Notes: generated by a model from the letters alone, not told the origin. Shown: positions 24,372-34,286, counted from the first letter of the stretch. The stretch is DNA of 34,408 nt from Fusobacterium sp. IOR10 (GCF_010367435.1 NZ_WJWY01000023.1:1-34408), one strand, 5' to 3'. Numbers and translations are program-made.

Positions 24372-25712
24372 TTATAACCCAAATTCCTTTTCAATGAAAG
24401 CAGTTGTTACATTTCCTTTTTTATAATTTTCATTTTCTAGAACTTTTAGATGAAAAGGTATTGTTGTTTCCACACCTTCTATTATAAATTCATTTAAAGC
24501 TCTCTTCATTCTAGCTATAGCTTCCTCTCTATCCATTCCAAAGGCTATAACCTTACCTATCATTGAATCATAATATGGAGATATCTCATATCCTTGATAT
24601 GTATGTGAGTCTATTCTTATTCCAATTCCACCTGGAACTATATATTTAGTTATTTTTCCAGGGCATGGTAAAAATCCGTGCTCTGTATCTTCTGCATTAA
24701 TTCTGCACTCAATAGCATGTCCATAAGGAACAATATCCTCTTGTGACATTTTTAAAATATCCCCTTCAGCTAATACAATTTGTAATTTAATTATATCTAA
24801 ACCAGTTACTGCTTCAGTTACTGTATGTTCAACTTGAATTCTTGTGTTCATTTCCATAAAATAAAAATTATTGTTCTCATCTAATAAAAATTCAAAAGTT
24901 CCTGCAGAATCATAATTAATTGCCTTAGCTAATCTTACTGCTGCTTCTCCCATTTCTTGTCTTATTTTTTCTGGTAGTCTAAATGATGGAGATTCTTCTA
25001 TAAGTTTTTGATTTTTTCTTTGAATAGAACAATTTCTTTCTCCTAGATGTATAACATTCCCATGTTTATCCCCTATAATTTGAATCTCCACATGTTTTGG
25101 ATTTTCAACATATTTTTCAACAAAAACATCTGGATTATTAAAAGCTGCCTCTGCCTCATTTTGAGCTGCAACCATATTTTTTTCCAATTCTTTATCGTTT
25201 CTAGCTATTCTCATACCTTTTCCACCACCACCAGCAGTGGCTTTAATCATAACTGGATATCCTATTCTTTCTGCTATTTCTTTTTTAGCTACTTCTACAT
25301 TTTTTATTATTCCAGTTCCATTTGTAACAGGAACATTATTTTCAATAGCCTTTTCTCTAGCTGTTGCTTTATCTCCCATATTTTTTATACATTCATGATT
25401 TGGACCTATATAAATTAAATTGTGTATTCTACAAATTTTAGCAAATCTTGCATTTTCAGCTAAAAATCCATAACCTGGATGGATAGCATCTGCTTCTGTT
25501 ATTTCAGCTGCTGCAATTATATTGGGAATTTTCAAATATGACTCTGTTGCTGAAGCTCCTCCTATACACACAGCTTCGTCTGCCATTTGAACATGTAAAC
25601 TATCTTTATCTGCCTCTGAATAAACTGCAACAGTTTTTATATCCAACTCTTTGGCTGCTCTTATTATTCTAATAGCTATTTCTCCTCTATTTGCAATAAG
25701 TATTTTCTTCAA
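24372..25712 (-). CDS. accC: Acetyl-CoA carboxylase, biotin carboxylase subunit
   Basis: ATP-grasp enzyme that carboxylates biotin carried on BCCP, the first step of fatty-acid synthesis. The 446-residue protein has the entry motif [14 protein letters not shown], the glycine-rich loop GGGGKG (161-166), the KNQKLIEE segment and [11 protein letters not shown] with E287, R291 and E295. Thr297 stands where most relatives have Pro (VEHTVTE). The start is set at TTG 25712, six bases after GGAGG; a GTG at 25718 sits right against that site and is less likely. It follows an AccB-like protein whose biotin site is missing, so its true carrier must be sought elsewhere. Confidence 0.96.
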   Translation of the reverse strand: MKKILIANRGEIAIRIIRAAKELDIKTVAVYSEADKDSLHVQMADEAVCIGGASATESYLKIPNIIAAAEITEADAIHPGYGFLAENARFAKICRIHNLIYIGPNHECIKNMGDKATAREKAIENNVPVTNGTGIIKNVEVAKKEIAERIGYPVMIKATAGGGGKGMRIARNDKELEKNMVAAQNEAEAAFNNPDVFVEKYVENPKHVEIQIIGDKHGNVIHLGERNCSIQRKNQKLIEESPSFRLPEKIRQEMGEAAVRLAKAINYDSAGTFEFLLDENNNFYFMEMNTRIQVEHTVTEAVTGLDIIKLQIVLAEGDILKMSQEDIVPYGHAIECRINAEDTEHGFLPCPGKITKYIVPGGIGIRIDSHTYQGYEISPYYDSMIGKVIAFGMDREEAIARMKRALNEFIIEGVETTIPFHLKVLENENYKKGNVTTAFIEKEFGL

Positions 25713-25748
25713 TTTCACCCTCCAATTTCTACAATAATCTTTTACAAA

Positions 25749-26150
25749 CTATTTTATTTTAATTAATGATTTCCCGTAGTCAGTTGTATCACCATTTTTC
25801 AATAAAATTTCTTCTAATACACCATTTTTGTCAGATTTTACAGGAGTCTTTATCCCAACTGTTGATATATAACCTATAGTTTGACCTACTTTAATTTCAT
25901 CTCCTATATTTAACAAAGAAGAACCACTTTTATCAAAAAAATAAAATCTCCCAATATTAGTAGATTTAACATAAGTAAAAACTTCCTCTTCTTCTTTGAT
26001 TTCTTCTAACACTATGTCCTCTTCTAAATTTTGGACTAAATCTTTTTTCATTTTTATCTTTAATTCTTTGGACTCATAATTTATTTCAGATAAATTCTTT
26101 TCTGCTAATATTTTTATTAGCTCATCTATCATTATTTCTTCTTTTTCCAC
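25749..26150 (-). CDS. AccB (BCCP)-like protein lacking the biotinyl lysine
   Basis: A 133-residue protein with an acidic N-terminal half and a C-terminal biotinyl-type domain (about 57-133). Without gaps it aligns with BCCP: VKSTNIGRFY matches VKSPMVGTFY, GQT (89-91) matches the usual GQT, and KNGDTTDYGKSL matches ENGxPVEYGQPL. The biotin motif EAMKL falls on STVGI (96-100), so the lysine is Gly99; K101, two residues later, is not in the motif. The following PVKSD resembles plant BADC proteins, non-biotinylated BCCP relatives that restrain acetyl-CoA carboxylase. It starts with GTG at 26150, five bases after AGGAGG. It is probably an AccC-binding regulator or scaffold; a biotinylated AccB should exist elsewhere in the genome. 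Confidence 0.85.
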   Translation of the reverse strand: MEKEEIMIDELIKILAEKNLSEINYESKELKIKMKKDLVQNLEEDIVLEEIKEEEEVFTYVKSTNIGRFYFFDKSGSSLLNIGDEIKVGQTIGYISTVGIKTPVKSDKNGVLEEILLKNGDTTDYGKSLIKIK

Positions 26151-26175
26151 TTGCCCCTCCTATGTCTTTTCTCTA

Positions 26176-26204
26176 ATTTTATCACAAACAGAAAAATGTA
26201 GCAA
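26176..26204 (-). promoter_or_regulatory. Promoter of the accB-like/accC/asp23/nusB operon
   Basis: On the minus strand, TTGCTA (26199-26204) and TAAAAT (26176-26181) are 17 bp apart. The expected start is near 26168, giving a leader of only about 18 bases before the GTG at 26150. It stands alone between the dnaE stop and the acc genes. Confidence 0.65.
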
Positions 26205-26220
26205 GATAAAATTACATCAG

Positions 26221-29200
26221 TTATTTTATCACTAAACTATCTTTCCCCAATAAATTTATAACCTCATTTATGCAATTTAAAGAAGGAAATATCTTTATAT
26301 TAGAGTTTTTTACTACTTTTTTATTGCCCTCTTTCATAGCAAAAAAAACACTTGTTTCTCCCCTATATCTCATTAGGATTTCTTTTAATTTAAAAAATTT
26401 GTGCTTTTCATTTGCTTTTAATAACAAGTAGACTTTTTTTCCACTTAAAAAACTTAATTTATTTACATCCATTAAGTTTTTTACTATAATTTTTTTTGTT
26501 TCATTTCCATTAAAATAATCTAATTTAATATTCCCTGAGATTAAGACAGTTTTTCCCTCTATAAAGTCTAAGGAATATTTTTTAAAATTTTTAGGAAAAA
26601 TTATTCCCTGAATATTATCTGTATAATCTTCTATTTCAAATATTCCCATTACTTCACCGCTTCTTTTTGTTATTACTTTTTTTATATTGTGCAAAATCCC
26701 AACTGTTTCCACAAGATTGTTTTCTTCTAAATCTTTTATATTTTCTATACTACTGAATCTATAAGCTAATAGCATATTTTTATATACATCTAAAGGGTGG
26801 GCACTTAAATAAAATCCTAAAAATTCCTTTTCTTTTTCTAACTTTTCCTCTAATTTAAAATCTTCAACTTTAGTCATTGAAAAACTTGTTATTGTTGACT
26901 TTGCTTCTCCAAATAAATTCATCTGTTGAATTTCATCTTCTTTTAACCTTTTATTTGCATAATCTATTCCCTTTGAAATTGATTCTATTTTAGCTTTTCT
27001 ATTTCCCTCTATATCATCTAAAGCTCCAGAATAAACAAGGGCTTCTAGTCCCTTTTTATTAATCCCATATTTTTTTGTTCTAAAAATAAATTCATCAAAG
27101 GTTTTAAAATATCCATTTTCTTCAACTTCTTCCTTAATCCCCTCAGAAACTTTTATTCCTAAATTTTTAATAGCTGAAAGAGCAAATATTACTCCATCTT
27201 TATCCACTAAAAATTTAGATGCTGCTTTATTTACATTTGGAAACTTAACTTTAATACTATGTTTTCTTGCATCTTCTATATAAATTGCAATATTTTCTAT
27301 ATCATTCATTCCTGAAGTCATTATTGCTGCAAAGTAATATTTAGGGTAATTTGCTTTTAAATAAGCTGTCCAATAGGCGATTAAGGCATAGGCTGCTGAA
27401 TGGGATTTATTAAATCCATATCCAGCAAACTTATCTATTAATTGAAATATTTCATTTGCTTTTTCCTCTGTATAGCCATTTTTTATGGATCTCTCTATAA
27501 ATTTTTCTTTATTTTCTTCCATTATATGGATATTTTTTTTCCCCATAGCTCTTCTTAGAAGATCAGCTTCCCCTAAAGAATAATTTGCCATTATATTTGC
27601 TATTTTCATAACTTGTTCTTGATAAAGTATTACTCCATAAGTTTCTTTTAAGGTCTCCTTTAAAGAATCATGGGGATACTTTATTTCTTCTATCCCATTT
27701 TTACAATTAATAAAATTATCTGCCATTCCTGATCCTAAAGGTCCTGGTCTATAAAGAGCCAGCAAAGCTATTATGTCTTCAAATCTATTTGGTTTTAATT
27801 TTTTTAAAATTCTTCTTATACCCTTTGATTCACATTGAAATACCCCTAAAGTATCCCCTTGAGAAAATATTTTATAAACTTTTTCATCATTTAAAGGAAT
27901 ATCTTTTAATTTTAATTTTTGATTTAAATCATTTTCTATATAATCAATGGTTCTTTGAATATTTGTTAGATTTTTTAGACCTAAAAAATCCATCTTTAGT
28001 AATCCTAACTCTTCTAATTCCTTCATTTGATACTGAGTTGAAACTGTTGACTCTTTATCTAAATAAAGGGGAACTGTTTCATTTAAAGGATCTTTAGTTA
28101 TAACTATCCCTGCTGCATGAATGGAAGTATGTCTTACTTTATTTTCTAATCTTCCTGATAATTTTAAAACTGTTTTTATTTCTTTATCTGAATTATAAAT
28201 ATCATTTAATTCTTTTATATTTTTCAAAGCATCTTTTATTGAATAATTAGGTGGAATTAACTTAGCAACCTTATCTATTTTAGATAGTTGTATATTTAAA
28301 ACTCTTCCAACATCTCTTATTGCTGCTCTAGCTTTCAAAGTTCCAAAAGTTATAATTTGGGCTACTTTATCACTTCCATATTTATTTATAACATACTCAA
28401 TTAATTCTGCTCTTCTCTCTTGGCAAATATCTATATCTATATCTGGCATTGAAATTCTCTCTGGATTTAGAAATCTTTCAAAAATCAAATTATATTTCAA
28501 TGGATCTAATTCAGTTATTCCTAAGGCATAGGCCACTAAACTCCCTGCTGCTGATCCTCTTCCTGGACCAATTGGAATTCCTTTATTTTTTGCAAAACTT
28601 ATGAAATCCCAGACAACTACAAAATATCCAGCATATCCCATTTTATTTATAACTGATATTTCATATTCAATTCTCTCTATTATTTCTTCATTAAGGCCTA
28701 AAGGATATCTTTTTTCTAGACCTTTATAAATTAAAGTTCTTAAATAAGATTCAATATTTAATTCCCCTTCAGGTATTACATAGTAAGGGAATTTAAATTT
28801 TCCAAATTCAATTTGAACATTACATTTATCTGCAATTTCATTGGTGTTATTAATAGCCTCAATATACTCTTCCCCTAAGGCTTCTATCATTTCTTCTCTA
28901 GTTTTTAAATAAAGTTCCTCTGTTTCTATTTTCATTCTTTTTATATCATTTACTTTAGAACCTGTTTGTATACAAAGCATCACATCTTGTAAAACGTGAT
29001 CCCCTTTATTAACATAGTGAGTATCATTTGTTCCCACACATTTTAATCCAAATTCCTTTGATAAATTAAATAATTTTTTATTTAATTCATTTTGAACTTC
29101 AAAACCATTATTTTGAAGTTCAATATAAAAATCTTCTTTTCCAAAAATTTCAATATACTCTTCAATAGTTTGTTTTATTTTTTCTAAAGGTTCCTTATCC

Positions 29201-29634
29201 AATATTCTTCTAGAAATTTCCCCTTGCATACAAGCAGAAAGACAAATAACACCTTCACTATGATTTTTTAAAAATTCTTTATCAATTCTCGGTCTATAAT
29301 AAAAGCCTCTAATATAAGCTTCTGAACTTATTTTTATTAGATTTTTATAGCCCTCATTATTTTTGGCTAATAATACAATATGAAAATTTCTACCTTCTTT
29401 TTCCTCCATATTATTTTCAGATAAATAAGCTTCAATACCTATAATAGGTTTAATTCCATTCTCTATTGCTTTTTTATACATTTCTATTGCACCAAACATA
29501 TTTCCATGATCAGTTATTCCAATACTTCTCATTTTTAAAGATTTTGCTTTTTCTATATATTCTGAAATTTTTCCAACTCCATCAAGAAGACTATACTCTG
29601 TATGTAAATGTAAATGAACAAATTTATTTTCCAT
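26221..29634 (-). CDS. dnaE: DNA polymerase III alpha subunit DnaE
   Basis: The 1137-residue protein begins with an intact-looking PHP domain (FVHLHLHTEYSLLDG, then GITDHGNM) and has the catalytic PDIDIDICQERR (D398, D400), the fingers text YRPGPLGSG and GYGFNKSHSAAYA, and a C-terminal OB fold followed by the tail domain. It has no built-in exonuclease. In organisms that also have PolC, DnaE usually extends RNA primers or does lagging-strand and repair synthesis. AAAGGAGG precedes the ATG well. It follows the unrecognised 586-residue protein by 35 bp and is likely in one transcript with it and the SNF2 gene. A different gene block with its own promoter follows. Confidence 0.96.
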   Translation of the reverse strand: MENKFVHLHLHTEYSLLDGVGKISEYIEKAKSLKMRSIGITDHGNMFGAIEMYKKAIENGIKPIIGIEAYLSENNMEEKEGRNFHIVLLAKNNEGYKNLIKISSEAYIRGFYYRPRIDKEFLKNHSEGVICLSACMQGEISRRILDKEPLEKIKQTIEEYIEIFGKEDFYIELQNNGFEVQNELNKKLFNLSKEFGLKCVGTNDTHYVNKGDHVLQDVMLCIQTGSKVNDIKRMKIETEELYLKTREEMIEALGEEYIEAINNTNEIADKCNVQIEFGKFKFPYYVIPEGELNIESYLRTLIYKGLEKRYPLGLNEEIIERIEYEISVINKMGYAGYFVVVWDFISFAKNKGIPIGPGRGSAAGSLVAYALGITELDPLKYNLIFERFLNPERISMPDIDIDICQERRAELIEYVINKYGSDKVAQIITFGTLKARAAIRDVGRVLNIQLSKIDKVAKLIPPNYSIKDALKNIKELNDIYNSDKEIKTVLKLSGRLENKVRHTSIHAAGIVITKDPLNETVPLYLDKESTVSTQYQMKELEELGLLKMDFLGLKNLTNIQRTIDYIENDLNQKLKLKDIPLNDEKVYKIFSQGDTLGVFQCESKGIRRILKKLKPNRFEDIIALLALYRPGPLGSGMADNFINCKNGIEEIKYPHDSLKETLKETYGVILYQEQVMKIANIMANYSLGEADLLRRAMGKKNIHIMEENKEKFIERSIKNGYTEEKANEIFQLIDKFAGYGFNKSHSAAYALIAYWTAYLKANYPKYYFAAIMTSGMNDIENIAIYIEDARKHSIKVKFPNVNKAASKFLVDKDGVIFALSAIKNLGIKVSEGIKEEVEENGYFKTFDEFIFRTKKYGINKKGLEALVYSGALDDIEGNRKAKIESISKGIDYANKRLKEDEIQQMNLFGEAKSTITSFSMTKVEDFKLEEKLEKEKEFLGFYLSAHPLDVYKNMLLAYRFSSIENIKDLEENNLVETVGILHNIKKVITKRSGEVMGIFEIEDYTDNIQGIIFPKNFKKYSLDFIEGKTVLISGNIKLDYFNGNETKKIIVKNLMDVNKLSFLSGKKVYLLLKANEKHKFFKLKEILMRYRGETSVFFAMKEGNKKVVKNSNIKIFPSLNCINEVINLLGKDSLVIK

Positions 29635-29669
29635 TACAGCATCCTCCTTTGATTTATAACTATATAATA

Positions 29670-31430
29670 TTACATATCTTCAAAATAATATCCATTTTCT
29701 TTTAAAATTTCAGAAAATTTTTCTATATTTTCTTTTTTTATTAAAATATGGAAATTTTCAGCCTTTAATATTAACTTTCCAATTTCTTTATTCTTTACAA
29801 TAAAATTTATTAATTCCTTATCGTCTTTTAATTTTAAAACTTTATAGTCATTTATAACTTCAATTCCATTTACTCTTTTTTCCATTTTTTCAAAGAATTC
29901 AACCCATATCTCTGAAAAATTTAAAGATATTTTTTCTTTAAATTCATTAACTTTATCATAATACTGATCTTTCATTTTTATTTTTTTCAAAAAACTGTTT
30001 TCTGATACTTTATATTTGTTTGATGAAATCTTAGTTCCAATACTTTCTAAAAATAGTATTTTAATAGGTGAATCTCCTATTAAAGTAATTATCAATCTAT
30101 CTTCTTCTAAAACAGCTATCCCTTCTTCTTCTTCTTTAAAGGCATAAGTATCAACTCTATCAAAAATATACCTACCTAGTTCTGTAAATTTAATTGCTTT
30201 AATTCCTTCAAATTTAGATAAATATCCGTGTTTTAAATACAAAGAATTTTTATTAGAAGGAAGAGTATAAAAAATTTCTATAACTCCTAAAGCACTAAGT
30301 ATAAATAAAACTGATTTTATAAATGGTTCTATTATATAATTTTTATAATTAAAATAGGACGTTATTTTAGTTCTTTCATAGTTAGCCTCATTTATGTATA
30401 TATTATCATAGACTGATTTCACATCTAAAACTTCTATAAATTTATCATTATAAATAATATAGTTTATTATATTATCTACATTTACCATTTTATTATCTGG
30501 CATTTCCATCAATGCTTCTTTAATAGTTGTTATTCCTCTTTTTATCTCATTATTATTTTTTAGTATTTTATTAACACCTTTTAAGTAATTTAAATACAGC
30601 CTAATGTAAACAGAATTTTTATCTTTTATAATTTTTCCATCTAAAAAGTCATTAACTATATTTTTTATATTGCTTGCTTTCAAATAAGAAATATTTAAAT
30701 ATTCATCTTTTAACAAAAAGAAGAATAGAGCTATTGTCTCTGTTTTTAAAAAGCTTAAATCCTTCTCATCTTGATAATATTCTTTAATATTACAATATTT
30801 ACACATACTACTTTTAGAGGATTTTAAAATCTTTCCGCTTGAAGAAAGCTCAATTTTACCATCTGCAAAAAATTTAAAATAGTTTACAATATCTTCTAAA
30901 ATAATTTTTTCGTTGCTATCTCTATTTAAATCTTTATATTTTTCAGAGGGATAAATATAACATTCTTTTATTCTAGGTAAAAACTCTCTATACCATCTTA
31001 CTATATCGTTATCTAAATATAAGTACTCTTCTTTTTTTACTCCATACCCGTATTTAAAAAATCTATATTTATCTTTTAATTGCACATCATTTGAAAATTC
31101 TCTACCTTTTTTAAAATATAAATCTCTTTCTTTTATAATATATTTTCCATCCCATGCTATTTTCTCAAATACCTCTTGAACATCTTTAGGAAAACTTGAA
31201 AAAGCATTTAAAAAATTTTCTTTTTTTAAAAAAACTTGATCCATTAATTCTAAAAATTTAGATTTATTACTTTCCTCTGTTATTAAAGAAACTTCAAAAA
31301 TTCCCATATTTAATCCTATATATCCCTCTGCAATTAAATCTATAAAATAAACTTTAAATAGTTTATATAAATCATTTTTTGTATAAAATTTGTTAACTGC
31401 TTCTCTAAATTGTGTTCTACTTATTCCCAT
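29670..31430 (-). CDS. Uncharacterised 586-residue protein paired with a SNF2 ATPase
   Basis: I do not recognise a family with certainty. The protein is soluble, with no signal peptide or transmembrane helix. It opens with a helical stretch (MGISRTQFREAVNKFY), has a lone CKYC pair (about 210), and a helical middle. Its last quarter resembles the C-terminal text of XPB/Ssl2-type helicase accessory domains (an ILFLES strand, then LKLKDDKELINFIVKN and a closing FSEILKENGYYFED). That hint is weak. It lies 16 bp after the SNF2 gene, with AGGGGA six bases before its ATG, so the two are almost certainly translated from one message. It may act as a partner or substrate adaptor of the SNF2 protein. 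Confidence 0.6.
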   Translation of the reverse strand: MGISRTQFREAVNKFYTKNDLYKLFKVYFIDLIAEGYIGLNMGIFEVSLITEESNKSKFLELMDQVFLKKENFLNAFSSFPKDVQEVFEKIAWDGKYIIKERDLYFKKGREFSNDVQLKDKYRFFKYGYGVKKEEYLYLDNDIVRWYREFLPRIKECYIYPSEKYKDLNRDSNEKIILEDIVNYFKFFADGKIELSSSGKILKSSKSSMCKYCNIKEYYQDEKDLSFLKTETIALFFFLLKDEYLNISYLKASNIKNIVNDFLDGKIIKDKNSVYIRLYLNYLKGVNKILKNNNEIKRGITTIKEALMEMPDNKMVNVDNIINYIIYNDKFIEVLDVKSVYDNIYINEANYERTKITSYFNYKNYIIEPFIKSVLFILSALGVIEIFYTLPSNKNSLYLKHGYLSKFEGIKAIKFTELGRYIFDRVDTYAFKEEEEGIAVLEEDRLIITLIGDSPIKILFLESIGTKISSNKYKVSENSFLKKIKMKDQYYDKVNEFKEKISLNFSEIWVEFFEKMEKRVNGIEVINDYKVLKLKDDKELINFIVKNKEIGKLILKAENFHILIKKENIEKFSEILKENGYYFEDM

Positions 31431-31446
31431 AAAATCCCCTATCCTT

Positions 31447-34176
31447 CTAACTACCTAATATAAACTCTATATCCTCTTCATCTAAATTTTTAACTGCTGC
31501 ACCTTCATCTGAAATTAAGCTTTCGACTAATTGAGTTTTTGTTTCTTGTAATTTTAGTATTTTTTCCTCTATTGTATCTTTTAAAATCATTTTATAAGAA
31601 AATACTGTCCTATCTTGTCCTAGTCTATAAGCTCTATCAACAGCTTGATTTTCAACAGTTTTATTCCACCAAGGATCATAAATAAATATTGTATCCGCTG
31701 CTGTTAAATTAAGTCCTACTCCTCCTGTTTTTAACGTCATTACGAAAACTTTATATTTTTTATCAGTTTGAAATTTATCAACTAATATATGTCTATCTTT
31801 TGTTGCACCTGTCATTGATAAATGTTTTATATTATTCTTCTCTAATTCTTTGCATATTCCTTCAATAGAATTAATATAATTAGCAAAGACTAAAACTTTA
31901 TGATTATTTTTTACTGCTTCTATTATATTTTCTATAACTACTATCTTTTTACTTGAAATAACAGATGCATTTTTTATTTCTGGGCAACTTGTAATTTGTC
32001 TTAGCTCATTTAAAGCTTGTAAAATATAAAATTGAGATCTGTTAAAACCTTTTACTTTTATATTTTCATGAACCATATTATAGTAGTACAGCCTTCTTTC
32101 TTCATAATATTTCTTTTGACTTTTGTTCATTTCTATATAAACAACTTTTTCTATTTTATCTGGTAAATCCTTCAATACTTCTTTTTTTATTCTTCTTAAG
32201 ATAAAAGGATATATTTTTTTTCTAAGCTCATTTATTGCATCCTTATCATTATCTCTATGTATAGGAACTGCATAAAACTTATTAAATTCTTCAGCTGTAC
32301 CAAACATAGAAGGATTTAAAAATCTAAACAATGAATATAACTCTCCCAAATTATTCTCAACAGGAGTTCCTGATAGAGCTATTCTATTTTTTGAGTTTAA
32401 AAGCATCACTGCCTTAGTAGTTTGAGCATTAATATTTTTTATATTTTGAGATTCATCTAAAATTACTAAGTCAAATTTTATTTTTTTTAATTTTTCAATG
32501 TCATTTCTAACTGTTCCATAGGTTGTTAAAATTACTTCAGCATTCATTATCTCTTCTAAATTTCTATTGCTTCCATAATATATTCCTGTATTTAAATTAG
32601 AACTGAATTTTTTTATCTCACTTTCCCAATTATAAACCAAACTTTTAGGCATTACAACTAGTGTTTTTTTATTTGTTTTTCCATGGATCTTATTTATTAA
32701 AACAATTGCCTGCAATGTTTTTCCTAAACCCATATCATCTGCTAAACATCCGCCTAAATTATTTTTAACTAAATAGGCTAACCATTTACATCCATATTCT
32801 TGATATTTTCTAAGAGTTGCATTTATTTTTGGTAATCTTATTTTTTTATTTTCCAAATCATTTATTCCAAGAAAAAAATCTTTTCTTTTGTTTATTTCTG
32901 TTTTTAAAATTTTATCATTAATCATTTCATCAACTATTGGTAAATCAAAAAATGATATTTTCACTTTTTTATTTTCATCTATCTTGAAAACTTTTTCTAA
33001 TTTTTCTATGTATTTTTTATTTATTATTGCATTGGTTCCATCACCTAATACAATGTAGGAGTCTTTTTTTAAAGTTGATATAATATCTGCTATACTAAAC
33101 TTTTCTTCACCTATTTCAATTTCTAATTCTCCTTCTAAAAAATCTATAGAATGTTTTAATTTCCCAACCAATCTAGGTTTTACAACTTTAATACTATATT
33201 TTTTTAATTTATCCGTTCCTATAACTTTATATTTACCAGCTAATTGTAAAAAATCTTTCTTTACAAATTCTTTAGCTAATTTTTCCTGTATTATTAATAA
33301 ATTATCCTCATCTAGAAAATATCCATATTTTACTCCTAGATTTTTTTGATGCCTTGTTATTATTTTTAAAATCTTATCTATAAATTCGTTTGTTTTTTCC
33401 AAATCAACTTTACATTTTGATATTTTTTTCTCTAAATTATTAATTATAATTACTTCATTTAAATTGTTCTTTCTAATAAAATCATCTGAAATAGAAGAGT
33501 ACAGTATATTAATTTTTAAATAAAGACTATTATCCTGAGAAATTTTATCAATAACTAGTTGTGGAATCCCTTTTAATTCTAACTTTTCTTCCACTTTATA
33601 ATCTAAATAATTTATTTCAATATTATTAACATAATTATTTGCTAGAGATAAAAATATTTCTATATCACTCTTATTTATTTTTATGTTTAAATCTATTAAT
33701 AAACTCGTATCTAAAAATAAATCTGGAAACATATACATTATTCCCTTTCTAAAAACTAAATGCTCATTTAAAATTTTAAAATTTGAATATTTATTGTTTA
33801 ATACTAATCTTGCATTTAAATTATTTTCATCTTCCTCTATTTCTTCTAACTTCAAACTCAGTGTATTTTCTTTGTCTGCCCATAAAATTTTATTAAAATT
33901 TTCATCTACAAAATTATCTATTTCTTTTAAATAATCAGATATTTCTGAAACTTGTTCAAAATAAAGTTCTTTTTTCCCTTCTTCCCAACTAATAAAAAAA
34001 TCATCCTCTTTGGTTTCTTTTAGCAAGGAAATTAATTTTTTCATATTTATATCCTGAATTTCATATCCACTAAAATCGGATATTTCAATTTTTTCTTTTG
34101 AAACCGGAATAATATAATCTCCATCATTATCTATAATAAGCATAAAATAAATTTCTTTTTCATTTTTTAATTTCAT
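31447..34176 (-). CDS. SNF2-family DNA-dependent ATPase
   Basis: The 909-residue protein has a roughly 440-residue N-terminal region of bacterial-SNF2 type, with no SWIM zinc finger visible, then both RecA-like lobes. Lobe 1 has ADDMGLGKT (Walker A K486) and DESQ (D574, E575), plus SGTPVENNLGELYSLFRFL. Lobe 2 has LVFANY, LKTGGVGLNLT and motif VI Q844-R851 in QAVDRAYRLGQ. All core motifs are intact. By family knowledge it would move on DNA or remodel protein-DNA contacts; bacterial relatives act in transcription recycling, repair or phage defence. The start ATG follows AGGGG. It opens the operon next to the right-hand IS. Confidence 0.93.
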   Translation of the reverse strand: MKLKNEKEIYFMLIIDNDGDYIIPVSKEKIEISDFSGYEIQDINMKKLISLLKETKEDDFFISWEEGKKELYFEQVSEISDYLKEIDNFVDENFNKILWADKENTLSLKLEEIEEDENNLNARLVLNNKYSNFKILNEHLVFRKGIMYMFPDLFLDTSLLIDLNIKINKSDIEIFLSLANNYVNNIEINYLDYKVEEKLELKGIPQLVIDKISQDNSLYLKINILYSSISDDFIRKNNLNEVIIINNLEKKISKCKVDLEKTNEFIDKILKIITRHQKNLGVKYGYFLDEDNLLIIQEKLAKEFVKKDFLQLAGKYKVIGTDKLKKYSIKVVKPRLVGKLKHSIDFLEGELEIEIGEEKFSIADIISTLKKDSYIVLGDGTNAIINKKYIEKLEKVFKIDENKKVKISFFDLPIVDEMINDKILKTEINKRKDFFLGINDLENKKIRLPKINATLRKYQEYGCKWLAYLVKNNLGGCLADDMGLGKTLQAIVLINKIHGKTNKKTLVVMPKSLVYNWESEIKKFSSNLNTGIYYGSNRNLEEIMNAEVILTTYGTVRNDIEKLKKIKFDLVILDESQNIKNINAQTTKAVMLLNSKNRIALSGTPVENNLGELYSLFRFLNPSMFGTAEEFNKFYAVPIHRDNDKDAINELRKKIYPFILRRIKKEVLKDLPDKIEKVVYIEMNKSQKKYYEERRLYYYNMVHENIKVKGFNRSQFYILQALNELRQITSCPEIKNASVISSKKIVVIENIIEAVKNNHKVLVFANYINSIEGICKELEKNNIKHLSMTGATKDRHILVDKFQTDKKYKVFVMTLKTGGVGLNLTAADTIFIYDPWWNKTVENQAVDRAYRLGQDRTVFSYKMILKDTIEEKILKLQETKTQLVESLISDEGAAVKNLDEEDIEFILGS

Positions 34177-34220
34177 AATTCCCCTATTTTATCTCCCTTT
34201 TTTATTTTTTGCTAAGATTA

Positions 34221-34249
34221 ATTATATCACAATTTCTTCTATCCATCAA
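34221..34249 (-). promoter_or_regulatory. Strong promoter for the SNF2-586 aa-dnaE operon
   Basis: On the minus strand, TTGATG (34244-34249) and a perfect TATAAT (34221-34226) are 17 bp apart, with a TG one base before the -10 (extended type). A second TTGAT lies nine bases upstream of the first. The predicted leader is about 38 bases. The IS terminal repeat begins 37 bp further upstream. Confidence 0.75.
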
Positions 34250-34286
34250 GTTTATCAAGTCTTTACCATAAAAAAAAGGGACCTTT

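Noticed and set aside
25047..25418. Antisense open frame inside accC (about 120 codons)
   Set aside because: It is the mirror of a conserved enzyme frame, has no ribosome site and encodes low-complexity aromatic/hydrophobic text.
26205..26230. Hairpin GATAAAAT/ATTTTATC at the end of dnaE as a terminator
   Set aside because: The stem is almost all A/T, overlaps the dnaE stop codon and lies against the acc promoter -35, with no U-run on the minus strand.
27789..28097. Antisense open frame inside dnaE (about 100 codons)
   Set aside because: It is opposite conserved polymerase sequence, with no ribosome site or family resemblance.
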